Source: Planctomycetaceae bacterium | GTDB taxonomy: Bacteria > Planctomycetota > Planctomycetia > Planctomycetales > Planctomycetaceae | Reading direction: 5' to 3' | DNA length: 64,000 nt | NCBI GenBank assembly: GCA_029243145.1 | Contig: JAQWSQ010000123.1 | Coordinates: forward strand, 1-64,000 | Part shown: positions 17,106-25,941 of the stretch, piece after piece | Layout: the number at the start of each line of letters is the position of its first letter | Position numbering within the stretch: the stretch's first letter is position 1 | Translations under genes and position numbers: made by a program | The notes under the pieces: model-generated | Database searches by the model: none | What the model was told of the DNA's origin: nothing | What the model saw: the letters and a program-made list of their open reading frames with translations, nothing else

Positions 17106-17424
17106 AATTGAACCCCAACACATCGTTGACGCCGTCCGAGAACTGCTTCCATTCGTCTCGCTTATTCGCTAACGCCTTTTTGCCAGCAGCAGTCAACTTA
17201 TAATACTTACGCCGTCGACCATCGGCTTCTTCCCAATAAGACGTGAGAAGTTTCTGACGTTCCATACGATGTAACGCCGGGTAGAGGCTGCCCTCTTTCA
17301 ATTCAAAAGTCCCCTGCGAACGCTCTAAAACAGAGCGAACGATGCGATAGCCGTAGAGGTTGGCTTCGGACAAGACTTCGAGAATCAGCATCTCGACGGT
17401 GCCAGAAAGTAATTTTGAATCCAT
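17092..17424 (-). CDS. PadR-family transcriptional regulator
   Basis: 110 residues, the usual length. A winged helix-turn-helix opens MDSKLLSGTVEMLILEVLSE, with the family's YGYRIVRSVLERS, the wing motif KEGSLYPALHRMERQKLL, and EADGRRRKYYKLTAAGKKAL. It likely represses its own operon: its promoter (17460-17489) carries an inverted repeat, ATACCTAG...CTAGGTAT. The next gene starts 14 nt before its stop, so the three genes are transcribed together. Inducer unknown. Confidence 0.93.
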   Translation of the reverse strand: MDSKLLSGTVEMLILEVLSEANLYGYRIVRSVLERSQGTFELKEGSLYPALHRMERQKLLTSYWEEADGRRRKYYKLTAAGKKALANKRDEWKQFSDGVNDVLGFNYGMA

Positions 17425-17436
17425 GACTTCGCCCTC

Positions 17437-17479
17437 ATACCTAGTTCATCAATGCATTAAGCATAGCTTGGCTAGGTAT
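17437..17479. promoter_or_regulatory. Candidate PadR operator
   Basis: Perfect inverted repeat ATACCTAG (17437-17444) and CTAGGTAT (17472-17479). One arm lies between the -35 and -10 of the padR promoter and the other downstream of -10. The spacing suits a dimeric winged-helix repressor contacting two half-sites, inferred only from position. Confidence 0.5.
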
Positions 17480-17489
17480 AGGGAGTCAA
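17460..17489 (-). promoter_or_regulatory. padR operon promoter
   Basis: Reading the minus strand, TTGACT (17489-17484) and TATGCT (17465-17460) are separated by 18 nt, a good sigma-70-like pair about 35 nt upstream of ATG 17424. Confidence 0.5.
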
Positions 17490-17682
17490 GAAGAATTATC
17501 GAGGACTCGGTTAAAAAAAGGCGATCAAAGCGTCGTTGGATTCGCAAGAATTCAGACGAAATGCGGGGGCAGCGTTGATCCTTCTGAACTCTTGCGAGTC
17601 CAGCTACGGGGTGTTCAGCCAACCATAGATTCCATCGCTTCGTCAATCTAATCACGCATTGGTCGGATGAACTAGATTTCAT

Positions 17683-19137
17683 TCAAATCGTGTGTGGGCT
17701 GTCGGGGACGCGGAGGTGTGGGTACTGTTGGCCGAGTGCCGTTTCCAGTTCTTCCAGCACATCGGGAGAGAGGACGTGTTCAATCATGTCGGCATCGCGG
17801 TCCACGTGACTCGGTGCGATCTCGGCGTAACGGATGAGAAACAATTCCCACATGCGATGGTTGCGGGCCGCTCGGACGGCTCTGGTCGCGCCTTCCTCAG
17901 TCAGTTGATAGCCGGCTTCGCCTTTACGCAGGAGCAGGTCGTCTCGAATCGCTCGGTTCAGCAAAGATTGTACGCGGGCCGGCTTCCAGGTACGTCGCGA
18001 CAGTAACGAATTGAGAGTCAACATGCGGTCGGTCATTTGATCGCTATGTAACATCATCCCTTCGGGAAGTTTTTGTTCCAAGTGTTCATAACAGGCGCGC
18101 AGCAAGTCGAGGCGACCGTGTCTGATGCGAGAAAGGCGAAGTCTTCTCAATCGAGTCAACACACCTCGTTGAGTCCCGAAGAGCATGCTGATCGTGAACA
18201 GCAGCGATCCCGAAAGCACAATCATCGGGCCAGTGGAGAGCAATGGAAATGTTGCTGACAAAACAACACCGGCGATGGCGCTGACTCCTCCGATGCCTGC
18301 CGAAATCCAGGACATCGTGCGGAGCGAATCGGTCCAGAACCGGGCGGCCGCTGCGGGAATGACAGGCAAGGCGACCACCAGCAAGAGGCCGACCGATTGC
18401 AGACCGATCACCGTGACCAGCACAATGAGTCCCATCAATAAACTATCTAACAGCAAGACGGGCCAACCCTGGACGTGTGCAAATTCCTGATCGAACGACA
18501 AAATCGTCATCTCTTTAAACAGAAAAATGGTGACCACGATGACCAGAACGGCAAGGCCAGCAAACAACTTCACATCGTTGGCCAGCAACGAGGACGTTTT
18601 TCCGAACACAAATTGATGTAGGCCCGCCGCATTACCGGTACTCATGCGTTGCACAATTGTGAATAAAGCGACTCCCACACCGAAGAAAATGCTCAACACG
18701 ATGGCGAGAGCCGCGTCGTCTTTAATTCGCGTGTATCGTTTGATCGCGAGTGTGCAAAGCGCACCACACAGCCCGCAGATAAAAGCGCCCGTCAACAGTC
18801 CGGGAAGTGACTTACCGCTACCCGACTCCATCGATTCCATCACCAGGTACGCGATACCGATGCCCGGAAGTGATGCGTGTCCAACAACATCGCCGACAAG
18901 TGATCGCTTGCGTAACAGCATAAATGTGCCGACAACTCCCCCCGAGATGCCGAGCAGGCAGGTTCCCATCAACACGATGCGCGTGTTGTAATCTTGCAGA
19001 GAAACCGTTCGCCAGAGACGATCCGAGACTGTGCGTGTTTCTTGTGCCAATAGTAAACTGGGAGCCATGATCGTCGCGATGACGACCAGAACTAACATCA
19101 GATTGAGTCGAGAGGAGTTTCGTGAAGCACCCGTCAT
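17683..19137 (-). CDS. Mn/Fe ABC permease fused to a DtxR-like regulatory domain
   Basis: 484 residues. After a signal-like first helix, residues 45-315 form an ABC-3 type permease (RSLVGDVVGHASLPGIGIAYL, then LQSVGLLLVVALPVIPAAAARFW). The last about 165 residues are cytosolic and resemble an iron-dependent repressor: a helical linker, a winged-helix-like RVQSLLNRAIRDDLLLRKG...YQLTEEG, then the DtxR/MntR metal-site region RNHRMWELFLIRYAEI...HVDRDADMIEHVLSPDVLEELE. It is a fusion of transporter subunit and metal sensor. The start overlaps the ATPase stop by 4 nt (ATGA). It either senses metal to gate uptake or acts as a membrane-tethered regulator; both are inference. Confidence 0.87.
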   Translation of the reverse strand: MTGASRNSSRLNLMLVLVVIATIMAPSLLLAQETRTVSDRLWRTVSLQDYNTRIVLMGTCLLGISGGVVGTFMLLRKRSLVGDVVGHASLPGIGIAYLVMESMESGSGKSLPGLLTGAFICGLCGALCTLAIKRYTRIKDDAALAIVLSIFFGVGVALFTIVQRMSTGNAAGLHQFVFGKTSSLLANDVKLFAGLAVLVIVVTIFLFKEMTILSFDQEFAHVQGWPVLLLDSLLMGLIVLVTVIGLQSVGLLLVVALPVIPAAAARFWTDSLRTMSWISAGIGGVSAIAGVVLSATFPLLSTGPMIVLSGSLLFTISMLFGTQRGVLTRLRRLRLSRIRHGRLDLLRACYEHLEQKLPEGMMLHSDQMTDRMLTLNSLLSRRTWKPARVQSLLNRAIRDDLLLRKGEAGYQLTEEGATRAVRAARNHRMWELFLIRYAEIAPSHVDRDADMIEHVLSPDVLEELETALGQQYPHLRVPDSPHTI

Positions 19138-19949
19138 TCTCCCATCTCCGAGAGTTTCATACGGTGCCCAACTTGTTCCAGCAAAGCCAGCTTGCCACCG
19201 TAAGTCGCCCGGAGATTCTCTTCCGTGAACACATCTTCCACTGCGCCGGCTGCCACAATCCGCATGTTGAGCAGCATGACCTCATCAAAATATTCCCTGA
19301 CGGTTTGCAAATCGTGATGGACGACCAACGCGGTTTTCCCTGCCGACCGTAGTTCGCGTAACAAATCGACAATGGCGCGTTCGGTGGCTGCATCGACTCC
19401 AATGAATGGTTCATCCATCAAGTAAAGGTCGGCATCCTGAACCAGTGCTCGCGCCAGAAAGACTCGCTGCTGTTGACCTCCCGAAAGTTGACTGATTTGC
19501 CGGTCGGCATAATCCACGAGACCGACTCGGTCGAGCGCGTCGAGCGCCTGCTGTTTGTATTTTTTCGTCACTGGACGAAACCAGCCAATTTTACGATATA
19601 GCCCCATCTCGACGACTTGCCGAGCGCTGACGGGAAAGTCCCAATCGACCGAGCCTCGCTGCGGCACATAGGCGATTCGTTGACGTTGTTTGCTGTATTG
19701 TTGGCCGAACATCAGCACCATCCCCGAAATGCGGGGGACCAAATCGAGGGCTGCTTTGATGAGTGTGCTCTTACCCGCACCGTTGGGGCCGACAATGGCG
19801 ACCAGTTTTCCAGCGGGAGCATCGTAATCGATGTCCCACAACACCGGTTTTCGCTGATACGCAACCGTCATGTCGTGAATCGACAGCGGAGAGGACGCGG
19901 GATGTTCGGCCCGCATTTGTTCGAGTTGTGATTGTGACATAATTTTCAT
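19134..19949 (-). CDS. Metal ABC transporter ATP-binding protein
   Basis: 271 residues. Walker A GPNGAGKST, Q-loop region YVPQRGSVDWDFP, signature LSGGQQQRV, Walker B ADLYLMDEP and switch His in VVHHDLQTV are all present. The VDWDFPVS segment is typical of Mn/Zn/Fe (ABC-3) ATPases. It powers import with the downstream permease, to which it is coupled by a 4-nt overlap. Two starts are possible: ATG 19949 and ATG 19940. GGGA lies 11 nt before the latter. The inverted repeat at 19948-19964 overlaps this start region. Confidence 0.93.
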   Translation of the reverse strand: MKIMSQSQLEQMRAEHPASSPLSIHDMTVAYQRKPVLWDIDYDAPAGKLVAIVGPNGAGKSTLIKAALDLVPRISGMVLMFGQQYSKQRQRIAYVPQRGSVDWDFPVSARQVVEMGLYRKIGWFRPVTKKYKQQALDALDRVGLVDYADRQISQLSGGQQQRVFLARALVQDADLYLMDEPFIGVDAATERAIVDLLRELRSAGKTALVVHHDLQTVREYFDEVMLLNMRIVAAGAVEDVFTEENLRATYGGKLALLEQVGHRMKLSEMGE

Positions 19950-19964
19950 TCCCGTTGTGGGAAT
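19948..19964. promoter_or_regulatory. Inverted repeat over the ATPase start region
   Basis: ATTCCC-GTTGT-GGGAAT, 6-bp arms, covering the putative ribosome-binding site and first ATG of the metal transporter ATPase gene. A translational hairpin or operator is possible. Confidence 0.3.
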
Positions 19965-20022
19965 ATGATATAAGTCTGCGGTTTTCGGGATGTTCAGTGA
20001 GTATTAATATTCTTGCCTACTG

Positions 20023-20069
20023 GCATGCCACCCTCTCTTCCTTTGGAGGAGAGGGCCGGGGTGAGGAGG
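20023..20069. repeat. Dispersed 47-bp palindromic repeat, copy 2
   Basis: Identical over all 47 bases to 1-47. It sits in the gap between the metal-binding lipoprotein gene and the ATPase gene, 21 nt from a second, inverted element of the same general family. Confidence 0.85.
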
Positions 20070-20090
20070 TGATCAATATCGATTCAACGA

Positions 20091-20139
20091 CCTCCTCATC
20101 CGCCCTATCGGGCACCTTCTCCTCCCGAGGAGGAGAAGG
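20091..20139. repeat. REP-like hairpin element, opposite orientation
   Basis: Starts CCTCCTCATCCGCCC and ends in a perfect 10-bp hairpin CCTTCTCCTC-CCGAG-GAGGAGAAGG (20115-20139). It forms a head-to-head pair with the 47-bp element just upstream, as REP-type elements often do. It may act as an attenuator between the genes for the binding protein and the ATPase. Confidence 0.7.
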
Positions 20140-20230
20140 ACTTCATCAACGCGGTTCCAAATTCATCACAAGTATGATTTTCATATGGACGGATAAGATC
20201 TCATCGGTTTGCGACTCAACCGTTTTGAGT

Positions 20231-21217
20231 TCACTCTGCGGTTGTTAACTTTCCTTGAAAACCATCTTCCGGCACATCCCCACCCAGAGCGCGGGTGATT
20301 GTCGTGGCGTTATGATCCATCATACCAAGATAGGTGCCAGTATAACTTCCTGCGGCTCCCATTGCGTCGGAATAAAGTTCCCCCCCGATCACGACTTTGT
20401 GTCCGCGACTTTCACACCCTTCCAAAAGCGCCTTGATCCCTTCCTGGTTCACACTGCTTTCGACAAAGATCGCCTGAATCTTGTTATCGACCAAAAAACT
20501 GACGAGTTGATTGACATCATCGACACTCGCCTCGGCCTCGGTCGTAATTCCCTGCAAAGCTTTCACAGGAATGTCGTAAGCCGTCGAGAAATATCCAAAC
20601 GCATCGTGAGCCGTGATCAAAACTCGTGACGATTCGGGGATCGAAGCGATGGCCTGTTTCGTGTACTGATGCAACTCGGCAAGTTCGGCTCGATAGGCTT
20701 TCGCATTCGCTCGATAGTCATTCGCATGCGGAGGATCAAATTTTGCCAGTTTTTCTGCCACAAACTCGGCACACTCCGACCACATCGAGACATCCATCCA
20801 GATGTGGGGATCGTAATGACCGGCGAATTCGGGCGGCTCGTGGAGTCGTTCGCTGTCGAGTCCTTCCGAGACAGGGAAGACGGGAATGTTGGCCCGTCCG
20901 ACTTTCACGAACCCATCCGTCATCCGACCTTCGAGCATCAAACCGACATAGAAAACGATGTCCGCAATGAACAGCGTATTCATATCGTCGCGGGTCGGCT
21001 TATAGAGATGCGGGTCGACTCCTTCATTCATCAGGCCGACAACTTCGGCATGTTCGCCGGCTACTTGCCGAACGATATCGGTCACCATGCTACAAGTGGT
21101 AACGATCTTATAGGGCTGCGACGGATCACGCTCGGCTCTCTTATCAGACGAGGATTCTGGGTTGCAACCTGCGAGAGCCAGCAGAAGCGCAGAGAGAATA
21201 ACGTAATAATAACGCAT
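20231..21217 (-). CDS. Mn/Fe-type ABC transporter substrate-binding lipoprotein
   Basis: 328 residues from ATG 21217, which starts a clean lipoprotein signal (MRYYYVILSALLLALAGC) and has GGGA 8-11 nt upstream; ATG 21232 is an alternative. Cluster A-I fold with metal ligands readable as His in VDPHLYKP, His in YDPHIWMD, Glu in IFVESSV and Asp in GELYSDAMG. The third ligand being Glu rather than His favours Mn or Fe over Zn. Lies upstream of the ATPase and permease in the same direction, but 280 nt with two hairpin repeats intervene, so expression levels may differ. An 18-bp palindrome lies 28 nt before the start. Confidence 0.9.
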   Translation of the reverse strand: MRYYYVILSALLLALAGCNPESSSDKRAERDPSQPYKIVTTCSMVTDIVRQVAGEHAEVVGLMNEGVDPHLYKPTRDDMNTLFIADIVFYVGLMLEGRMTDGFVKVGRANIPVFPVSEGLDSERLHEPPEFAGHYDPHIWMDVSMWSECAEFVAEKLAKFDPPHANDYRANAKAYRAELAELHQYTKQAIASIPESSRVLITAHDAFGYFSTAYDIPVKALQGITTEAEASVDDVNQLVSFLVDNKIQAIFVESSVNQEGIKALLEGCESRGHKVVIGGELYSDAMGAAGSYTGTYLGMMDHNATTITRALGGDVPEDGFQGKLTTAE

Positions 21218-21245
21218 TGAGAGATTTCCCATGATCACGATAAAT

Positions 21246-21263
21246 ATTTTGATCTATCAAAAT
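21246..21263. promoter_or_regulatory. 18-bp palindromic operator candidate
   Basis: ATTTTGATCTATCAAAAT, near-perfect palindrome (8-bp perfect arms around CT), placed directly upstream of the metal-binding lipoprotein gene. Its size and dyad symmetry fit a DtxR/MntR- or Fur-type site. No identity with a known box is claimed. Confidence 0.5.
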
Positions 21264-21310
21264 CATAGGGATTACGGTGAGTTCCTGTCAAGCAGGTGCG
21301 TTTGTGAACC

Positions 21311-21343
21311 AAAAAAAGCCCCGAGTGATTTCACCCGGAGCTT
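21311..21343 (-). terminator. Rho-independent terminator of the sigma-VWA operon
   Basis: On the minus strand, AGCTCCGGGTGA-AA-TCACTCGGGGCT (wobble pairs allowed) is followed by seven T residues, 33 nt after the VWA gene stop. Confidence 0.85.
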
Positions 21344-21375
21344 TGTTCGAATTACTGACATCAACCAACAATATC

Positions 21376-23727
21376 TCACTTTCGTTGGTCGAGACTTTTC
21401 GCCTGTTTGACCAGTTCGACGAATTCGCTGCGATAGCTTTCCGGGTTCTCGCCCAGAGACTCTTCCGCAAGTTCGAGAACACTGTCGTAGTTGGCATGTC
21501 CCGCAAACTTTGAACCTCGAAGAATCATGCCGAAAGAAGCGACTGCCGACGCAAAGCGGAAGTCTCGTGACTTTTCAGCCAGTGGTTCCACTTTGTTGGC
21601 AACATTCATCTTTAACAGTTGGCTTTTATCTTCATCGGGCTTTTTGTACCGCAGTTTGACGACCATCATATCCCCTGCCTTAGCAGCTTTGGAGGGCTTC
21701 AATGGTTTTTGGAATTCCAGTTCGTCGACTTCTTTGTTGTCTGGTTCTTCGCCAGCCGGAATCACTTCGTAAAACGCGGTGACCGTATGACCGGCACCGA
21801 TCTCGCCCGCGTCTTTGGTGTCGTCGTTGAAGTCGCGAGCCGCCAGAATCCGGTTTTCGTAGCCGATCAATCGATAGGCGGCCACTTCCACAGGATTAAA
21901 CTCGAGCTGAAGTTTCACGTCTTTGGCGATGGTGTGGAGCGTACTGCCCATTTCATCAATCAACACCTTGCGTCCTTCTTGCAATGTATCGATGTAAGAG
22001 TAGTTGCCGTTTCCTTTATCGGCCAGCAACTCAATCGTGTTGTCTTGCAGGTTACCGAAGCCGAAACCAAGAGTCGTCAAAAAGACATTCGACTTGGCTT
22101 TCTCTTCGATCATCCGATGCAGGTCGCCCTGGCTGGTGATGCCAACGTTGAAGTCACCATCGGTCGCCAGGATCACGCGGTTGATTCCACCGGGAATAAA
22201 GTTTTTGGTCGCCTGTTCGTAGGCGAGTTGAATGCCGGCGGCTCCGTTGGTCGATCCACCCGCTCGCAAGTTGTCGAGAGCGTTCATGATGACCGACTTC
22301 TGATCGCCCGAAGTGGACGGTAGGACGACGTGGGTTCCCGACGCATAAGTGACGATGGCGATGGAATCGTTCTCGCCCAGGTAATCGACCATCATCTTGA
22401 GACAGCTTTTCAGCAATTCAATTTTGTTCGGCTGATTCATCGATCCCGAGACATCGAGCAAGAAGACCAAATTGCTGGCTGGCTTCTCTTCCAACGGAAT
22501 CTCTTTCCCTTTCAGGCCAATGCGGACCAACGTGTGAGCCGACTGCCAGGGACATTCGGCCGCTTCCACCGTCACAGAGAACGGATCGTCACCTACTGGA
22601 GCGGGATAGTTGTAGTTGAAGTAGTTGATCATCTCTTCGATGCGGACCGCATCGGGGGGAGGCAACATGTTGTTCTGTGTGAGCATGCGACGCGTGTTAC
22701 TGTATGACGCCGTATCGACATCGATGGAGAACGTCGAAAGTGGTGAATCGGTGACGGCCTGAAATTCGTTTTCAATGATGGGGGCATAGTTGTCGCCGCT
22801 GTTACCGGGGCCAACGCCTTCGAGGCCATCAGTCTGTGGATTGAATGCCCAATGGCCGTCCTCCCATTTCATGGTGGATTTTCGCCAGCCGAGAGGGACT
22901 TGAGTGGCGTCTGTTCTCAAATAATCGACAGTCGTCACTCCACGCGTATTTTTAATGTCGAGCGCAACCCCATAATCATCCGTAAGAACAGACCCGCTTT
23001 TGGACTCGGTCTCATAACCTCTTACGGCTGGTCGTTTCGCCCGGCTCTCGGTGACGCCAAGTCCTCGACCATTTTGTGCAGGAGCAGTTGTAACTTCTTT
23101 GCCTAAAGTTGGCTGTTCCCAAAAATGGTTTTGAAACTTCTGTGGCGATGCACCATCTCGCAGAGCTTCAAGTTCTGAACTGAGCTGTTCGTTAGTTGAG
23201 GTTAATTTGGAGAGTTGACCAGACGAGATCGATAAATTTTGTTCCGCCATTTTTTCGTAATCAATCTGAAGCTGAGAATTCTTCTGTTCTTCACGGACAG
23301 TTTGAGTTTGAAAGCTTAAAACATCATCGATGTCTGATGATGGATCGTTTTCTGAAATCGAATTAAATGACGCTGATTGCAAAGTTGGAGAAAGTTCATT
23401 CATCTGTGCTTCCGACATCACGATGTGATCATTAACAGACTCATTCTCGGGAACAAACACGCCGCTTTGCAGGATCACTCCTACACAGATACACATTCCA
23501 ATCGCCAACAAAGACGCCAACAAATTTGTTCGGCGTGACCTGCCCGTCTCTTGTTCGGGTTCTTCGGTCGACACCGGAGCTAATGCCACGGCTGGCTGCT
23601 GCCGGTCAAGCTGATCCGGGGTTACCCCGCCGAGAACTTCTTCCAGGGCAGTATCCATCAGTCGGTCTTCGATCTCTGTGCGGATCTCTTCGTCGCTCCA
23701 ATGATCGGTCGTGTGATTATTATTCAT
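21376..23727 (-). CDS. Membrane-anchored von Willebrand factor A protein (YfbK-like)
   Basis: 783 residues. Cytosolic N-terminus (1-65), one membrane helix (LLASLLAIGMCICVGVILQSG), an extracytoplasmic linker, then a YfbK-type N-domain (YAPIIENEFQAVTDSPLSTFSIDVDTASYSN, about 310-400), a VWA domain with intact MIDAS start DVSGSMN and TNGAAGI, and a DUF3520-like C-terminal domain. Start ATG overlaps the sigma-factor stop by 4 nt. The position right after an ECF sigma gene, and the N-terminal cytosolic tail, suggest the tail could act as an anti-sigma region, although no zinc-binding HxxxCxxC is seen. Role of the VWA part: probably protein binding in the periplasm. Confidence 0.85.
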   Translation of the reverse strand: MNNNHTTDHWSDEEIRTEIEDRLMDTALEEVLGGVTPDQLDRQQPAVALAPVSTEEPEQETGRSRRTNLLASLLAIGMCICVGVILQSGVFVPENESVNDHIVMSEAQMNELSPTLQSASFNSISENDPSSDIDDVLSFQTQTVREEQKNSQLQIDYEKMAEQNLSISSGQLSKLTSTNEQLSSELEALRDGASPQKFQNHFWEQPTLGKEVTTAPAQNGRGLGVTESRAKRPAVRGYETESKSGSVLTDDYGVALDIKNTRGVTTVDYLRTDATQVPLGWRKSTMKWEDGHWAFNPQTDGLEGVGPGNSGDNYAPIIENEFQAVTDSPLSTFSIDVDTASYSNTRRMLTQNNMLPPPDAVRIEEMINYFNYNYPAPVGDDPFSVTVEAAECPWQSAHTLVRIGLKGKEIPLEEKPASNLVFLLDVSGSMNQPNKIELLKSCLKMMVDYLGENDSIAIVTYASGTHVVLPSTSGDQKSVIMNALDNLRAGGSTNGAAGIQLAYEQATKNFIPGGINRVILATDGDFNVGITSQGDLHRMIEEKAKSNVFLTTLGFGFGNLQDNTIELLADKGNGNYSYIDTLQEGRKVLIDEMGSTLHTIAKDVKLQLEFNPVEVAAYRLIGYENRILAARDFNDDTKDAGEIGAGHTVTAFYEVIPAGEEPDNKEVDELEFQKPLKPSKAAKAGDMMVVKLRYKKPDEDKSQLLKMNVANKVEPLAEKSRDFRFASAVASFGMILRGSKFAGHANYDSVLELAEESLGENPESYRSEFVELVKQAKSLDQRK

Positions 23728-24242
23728 GATTCCAACTTTCGTTGAATGCAGTTTTTGAGAAGGGCGCGGGTACGACGTAGTAACGTCTTCACGCCGTCAG
23801 GTTTCATATCGAGAATCGCGGCAATATCGATCCGCGATTTTCGTTCTTTGTACTGAAGTTGCACGGCTTCTTTCGCACGTCCTTCAAGCGTGTCGAGACA
23901 ATCTCGTAAGGCGAGCAAAGAATGTTCTCCGCTATCGTCACGCTCAAATTTCTCCCACACGCTGTCTGCCACTTCGGGATTATCGAGGACCACATTTTGA
24001 TCCTGACTTCTGAGCATGCCGAGATACAAATTGCGGGCCGTCGTTCGTAACCATGCCGACGTCTCGGCACGACTCCGATCTTCAAACGGCCCATGCATCG
24101 CGGCGACGAAGGCTTCCTGCGACAAGTCGCCGGCCAGTTCGGGAGAACAGCCGAGAAACCGCAGATATCTCCAGACTCCCAAGCGATGATCGCGGGAGAG
24201 TTGTTCGAGGTCGCGTTGCAGTGGTTGAGTCTCCGTGGCCAT
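23724..24242 (-). CDS. ECF-type RNA polymerase sigma factor
   Basis: 172 residues from ATG 24242, preceded by AGGGA at good spacing; an in-frame TTG two codons upstream is less likely. Region 2 is visible as VWRYLRFLGCSPELAGDLSQEAF and region 4 as AVQLQYKERKSRIDIAAILDM followed by the recognition helix region GVKTLLRRTRALL. Small size without regions 1.1 and 3 is typical of ECF factors. It is the first gene of a two-gene operon with the VWA protein. Target promoters unknown. Confidence 0.9.
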   Translation of the reverse strand: MATETQPLQRDLEQLSRDHRLGVWRYLRFLGCSPELAGDLSQEAFVAAMHGPFEDRSRAETSAWLRTTARNLYLGMLRSQDQNVVLDNPEVADSVWEKFERDDSGEHSLLALRDCLDTLEGRAKEAVQLQYKERKSRIDIAAILDMKPDGVKTLLRRTRALLKNCIQRKLES

Positions 24243-24457
24243 GACCAATCCCTGATTATGAGGACATGCGAAACCAGCGTTGAGGGCTCCGAATTTGTGG
24301 ATACGACCTCAATACACCCTTCTAATGAATCAGGGACGCCAAAGAGTTCGGAAGATTCCCCAGAATCGCAAAAATCAGGCAATAATGTCGGTTTGAGGCC
24401 GAGCCAGATGGAAATCGAGAGAGTGAAATTACCGTTGATTCGCAGTCTCAAACCGGC

Positions 24458-25213
24458 ATGATAGTTTATCTTGTGACTCGGTCAACAACCGGCATCTTCT
24501 ACAATGCTTGTCCATTCACTCAACTCGGAGTCATGGTGACAGTTCCTAATTCGATGAGTCAATCTGCCATAGGATGTAAGTTCCTGGGTGTTCCGAGAAC
24601 CGCCGTGGCAGTGGCTGTCACTACCGTTGCATTGGATTTCGTCTGTGTTATCCAGAACATTGACGGACAGGTTCGCATCAGCATCTCTTTGCTCGCATTT
24701 GCATTGGCCGTTTATTTATCAGACGGTGATCACAAGTCGCTTGGACTACGTGCATCTCCTGTGCAGGGCTGGTCTTGCTGGATAAGTATGTCACTCAAAA
24801 TAGGCTGCGCGGTCGCAGTTTGTATTATTGTCGGCTTCGGCTTGTGGTCTATGCTGGGTAACGAACTCGAATTGGCTTTCACGCAACCATCGCAGGCATG
24901 GTCTAAATTCATACTGATGTGCTTCGTAGCCCCTACGCTTGAAGAGGCGGTCTATCGATTTGTTGCCTGCGGGCTCATAGCAGCGATCGTTGGCAACAAA
25001 CGTACGATCGTAGTCAACGGCTTATTATTCGGAATTCTGCATTTTTTGTATGGAAATCCCAGCCCGGAAAATATGATTGGTGGTTTTTTTCTTGCGTGGT
25101 CTTACTTGAAAAGTGAAACGATTCTTATGCCATTTCTGCTCCATAGTATCGGTAATTTTTTGGCACTCACCGGTCAAGTCGTTGGCTGGTACATACTTGG
25201 AAGTATTGCCTAG
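24458..25213 (+). CDS. CPBP-family intramembrane protease
   Basis: 251 residues from ATG 24458; ATG 24533 (MVTVPNSMSQ) is an equally possible start since neither has a clear ribosome-binding site. Six or so membrane helices. The Abi/CPBP motifs are present: EEAVYR (motif 1), FGILHF (motif 2) and a C-terminal HSIGN. These proteases resemble Rce1 and cut membrane substrates; the bacterial members are mostly of unknown role. Divergent from the sigma operon (209-nt gap, no clear element) and upstream of rnpB. Confidence 0.85.
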   Translation: MIVYLVTRSTTGIFYNACPFTQLGVMVTVPNSMSQSAIGCKFLGVPRTAVAVAVTTVALDFVCVIQNIDGQVRISISLLAFALAVYLSDGDHKSLGLRASPVQGWSCWISMSLKIGCAVAVCIIVGFGLWSMLGNELELAFTQPSQAWSKFILMCFVAPTLEEAVYRFVACGLIAAIVGNKRTIVVNGLLFGILHFLYGNPSPENMIGGFFLAWSYLKSETILMPFLLHSIGNFLALTGQVVGWYILGSIA

Positions 25214-25372
25214 AAATTCTTCATAACTTGATTGTGTGGCTGGGAATGACCGTCAGTTCCACCCAGCTTGCTTGATCGACGTTCAATCTGGCAACCGAGA
25301 ACGCTGAGACATCTCTCATCATCGCCATGGAATCGGCCATAACTCCGGATAGCTTATCTGGTGTCTGCTGGA

Positions 25373-25378
25373 TAGAAT
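25373..25378 (+). promoter_or_regulatory. Candidate -10 box for rnpB
   Basis: TAGAAT, 6 nt before the 5' end of the RNase P RNA. The -35 region (TAGCTT, 17 nt upstream) is weak. Confidence 0.4.
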
Positions 25379-25384
25379 GAAACT

Positions 25385-25762
<378 letters not shown>

Positions 25763-25941
25763 TCTTTTGAATTACTCCACACCATGGAGCCTATTGACGA
25801 TTTGTTCGGGAGTTTGTCGTTTTCGTCTGATGGTCATTGGCGGTCTACAGCAATGTTAGGCAGTTGATTTTCACGGAACATTCCGCTCAAGCTGCTAATG
25901 CTTGCCAGACGATTGAAGAAGATGACACATAGGTAAATTTG

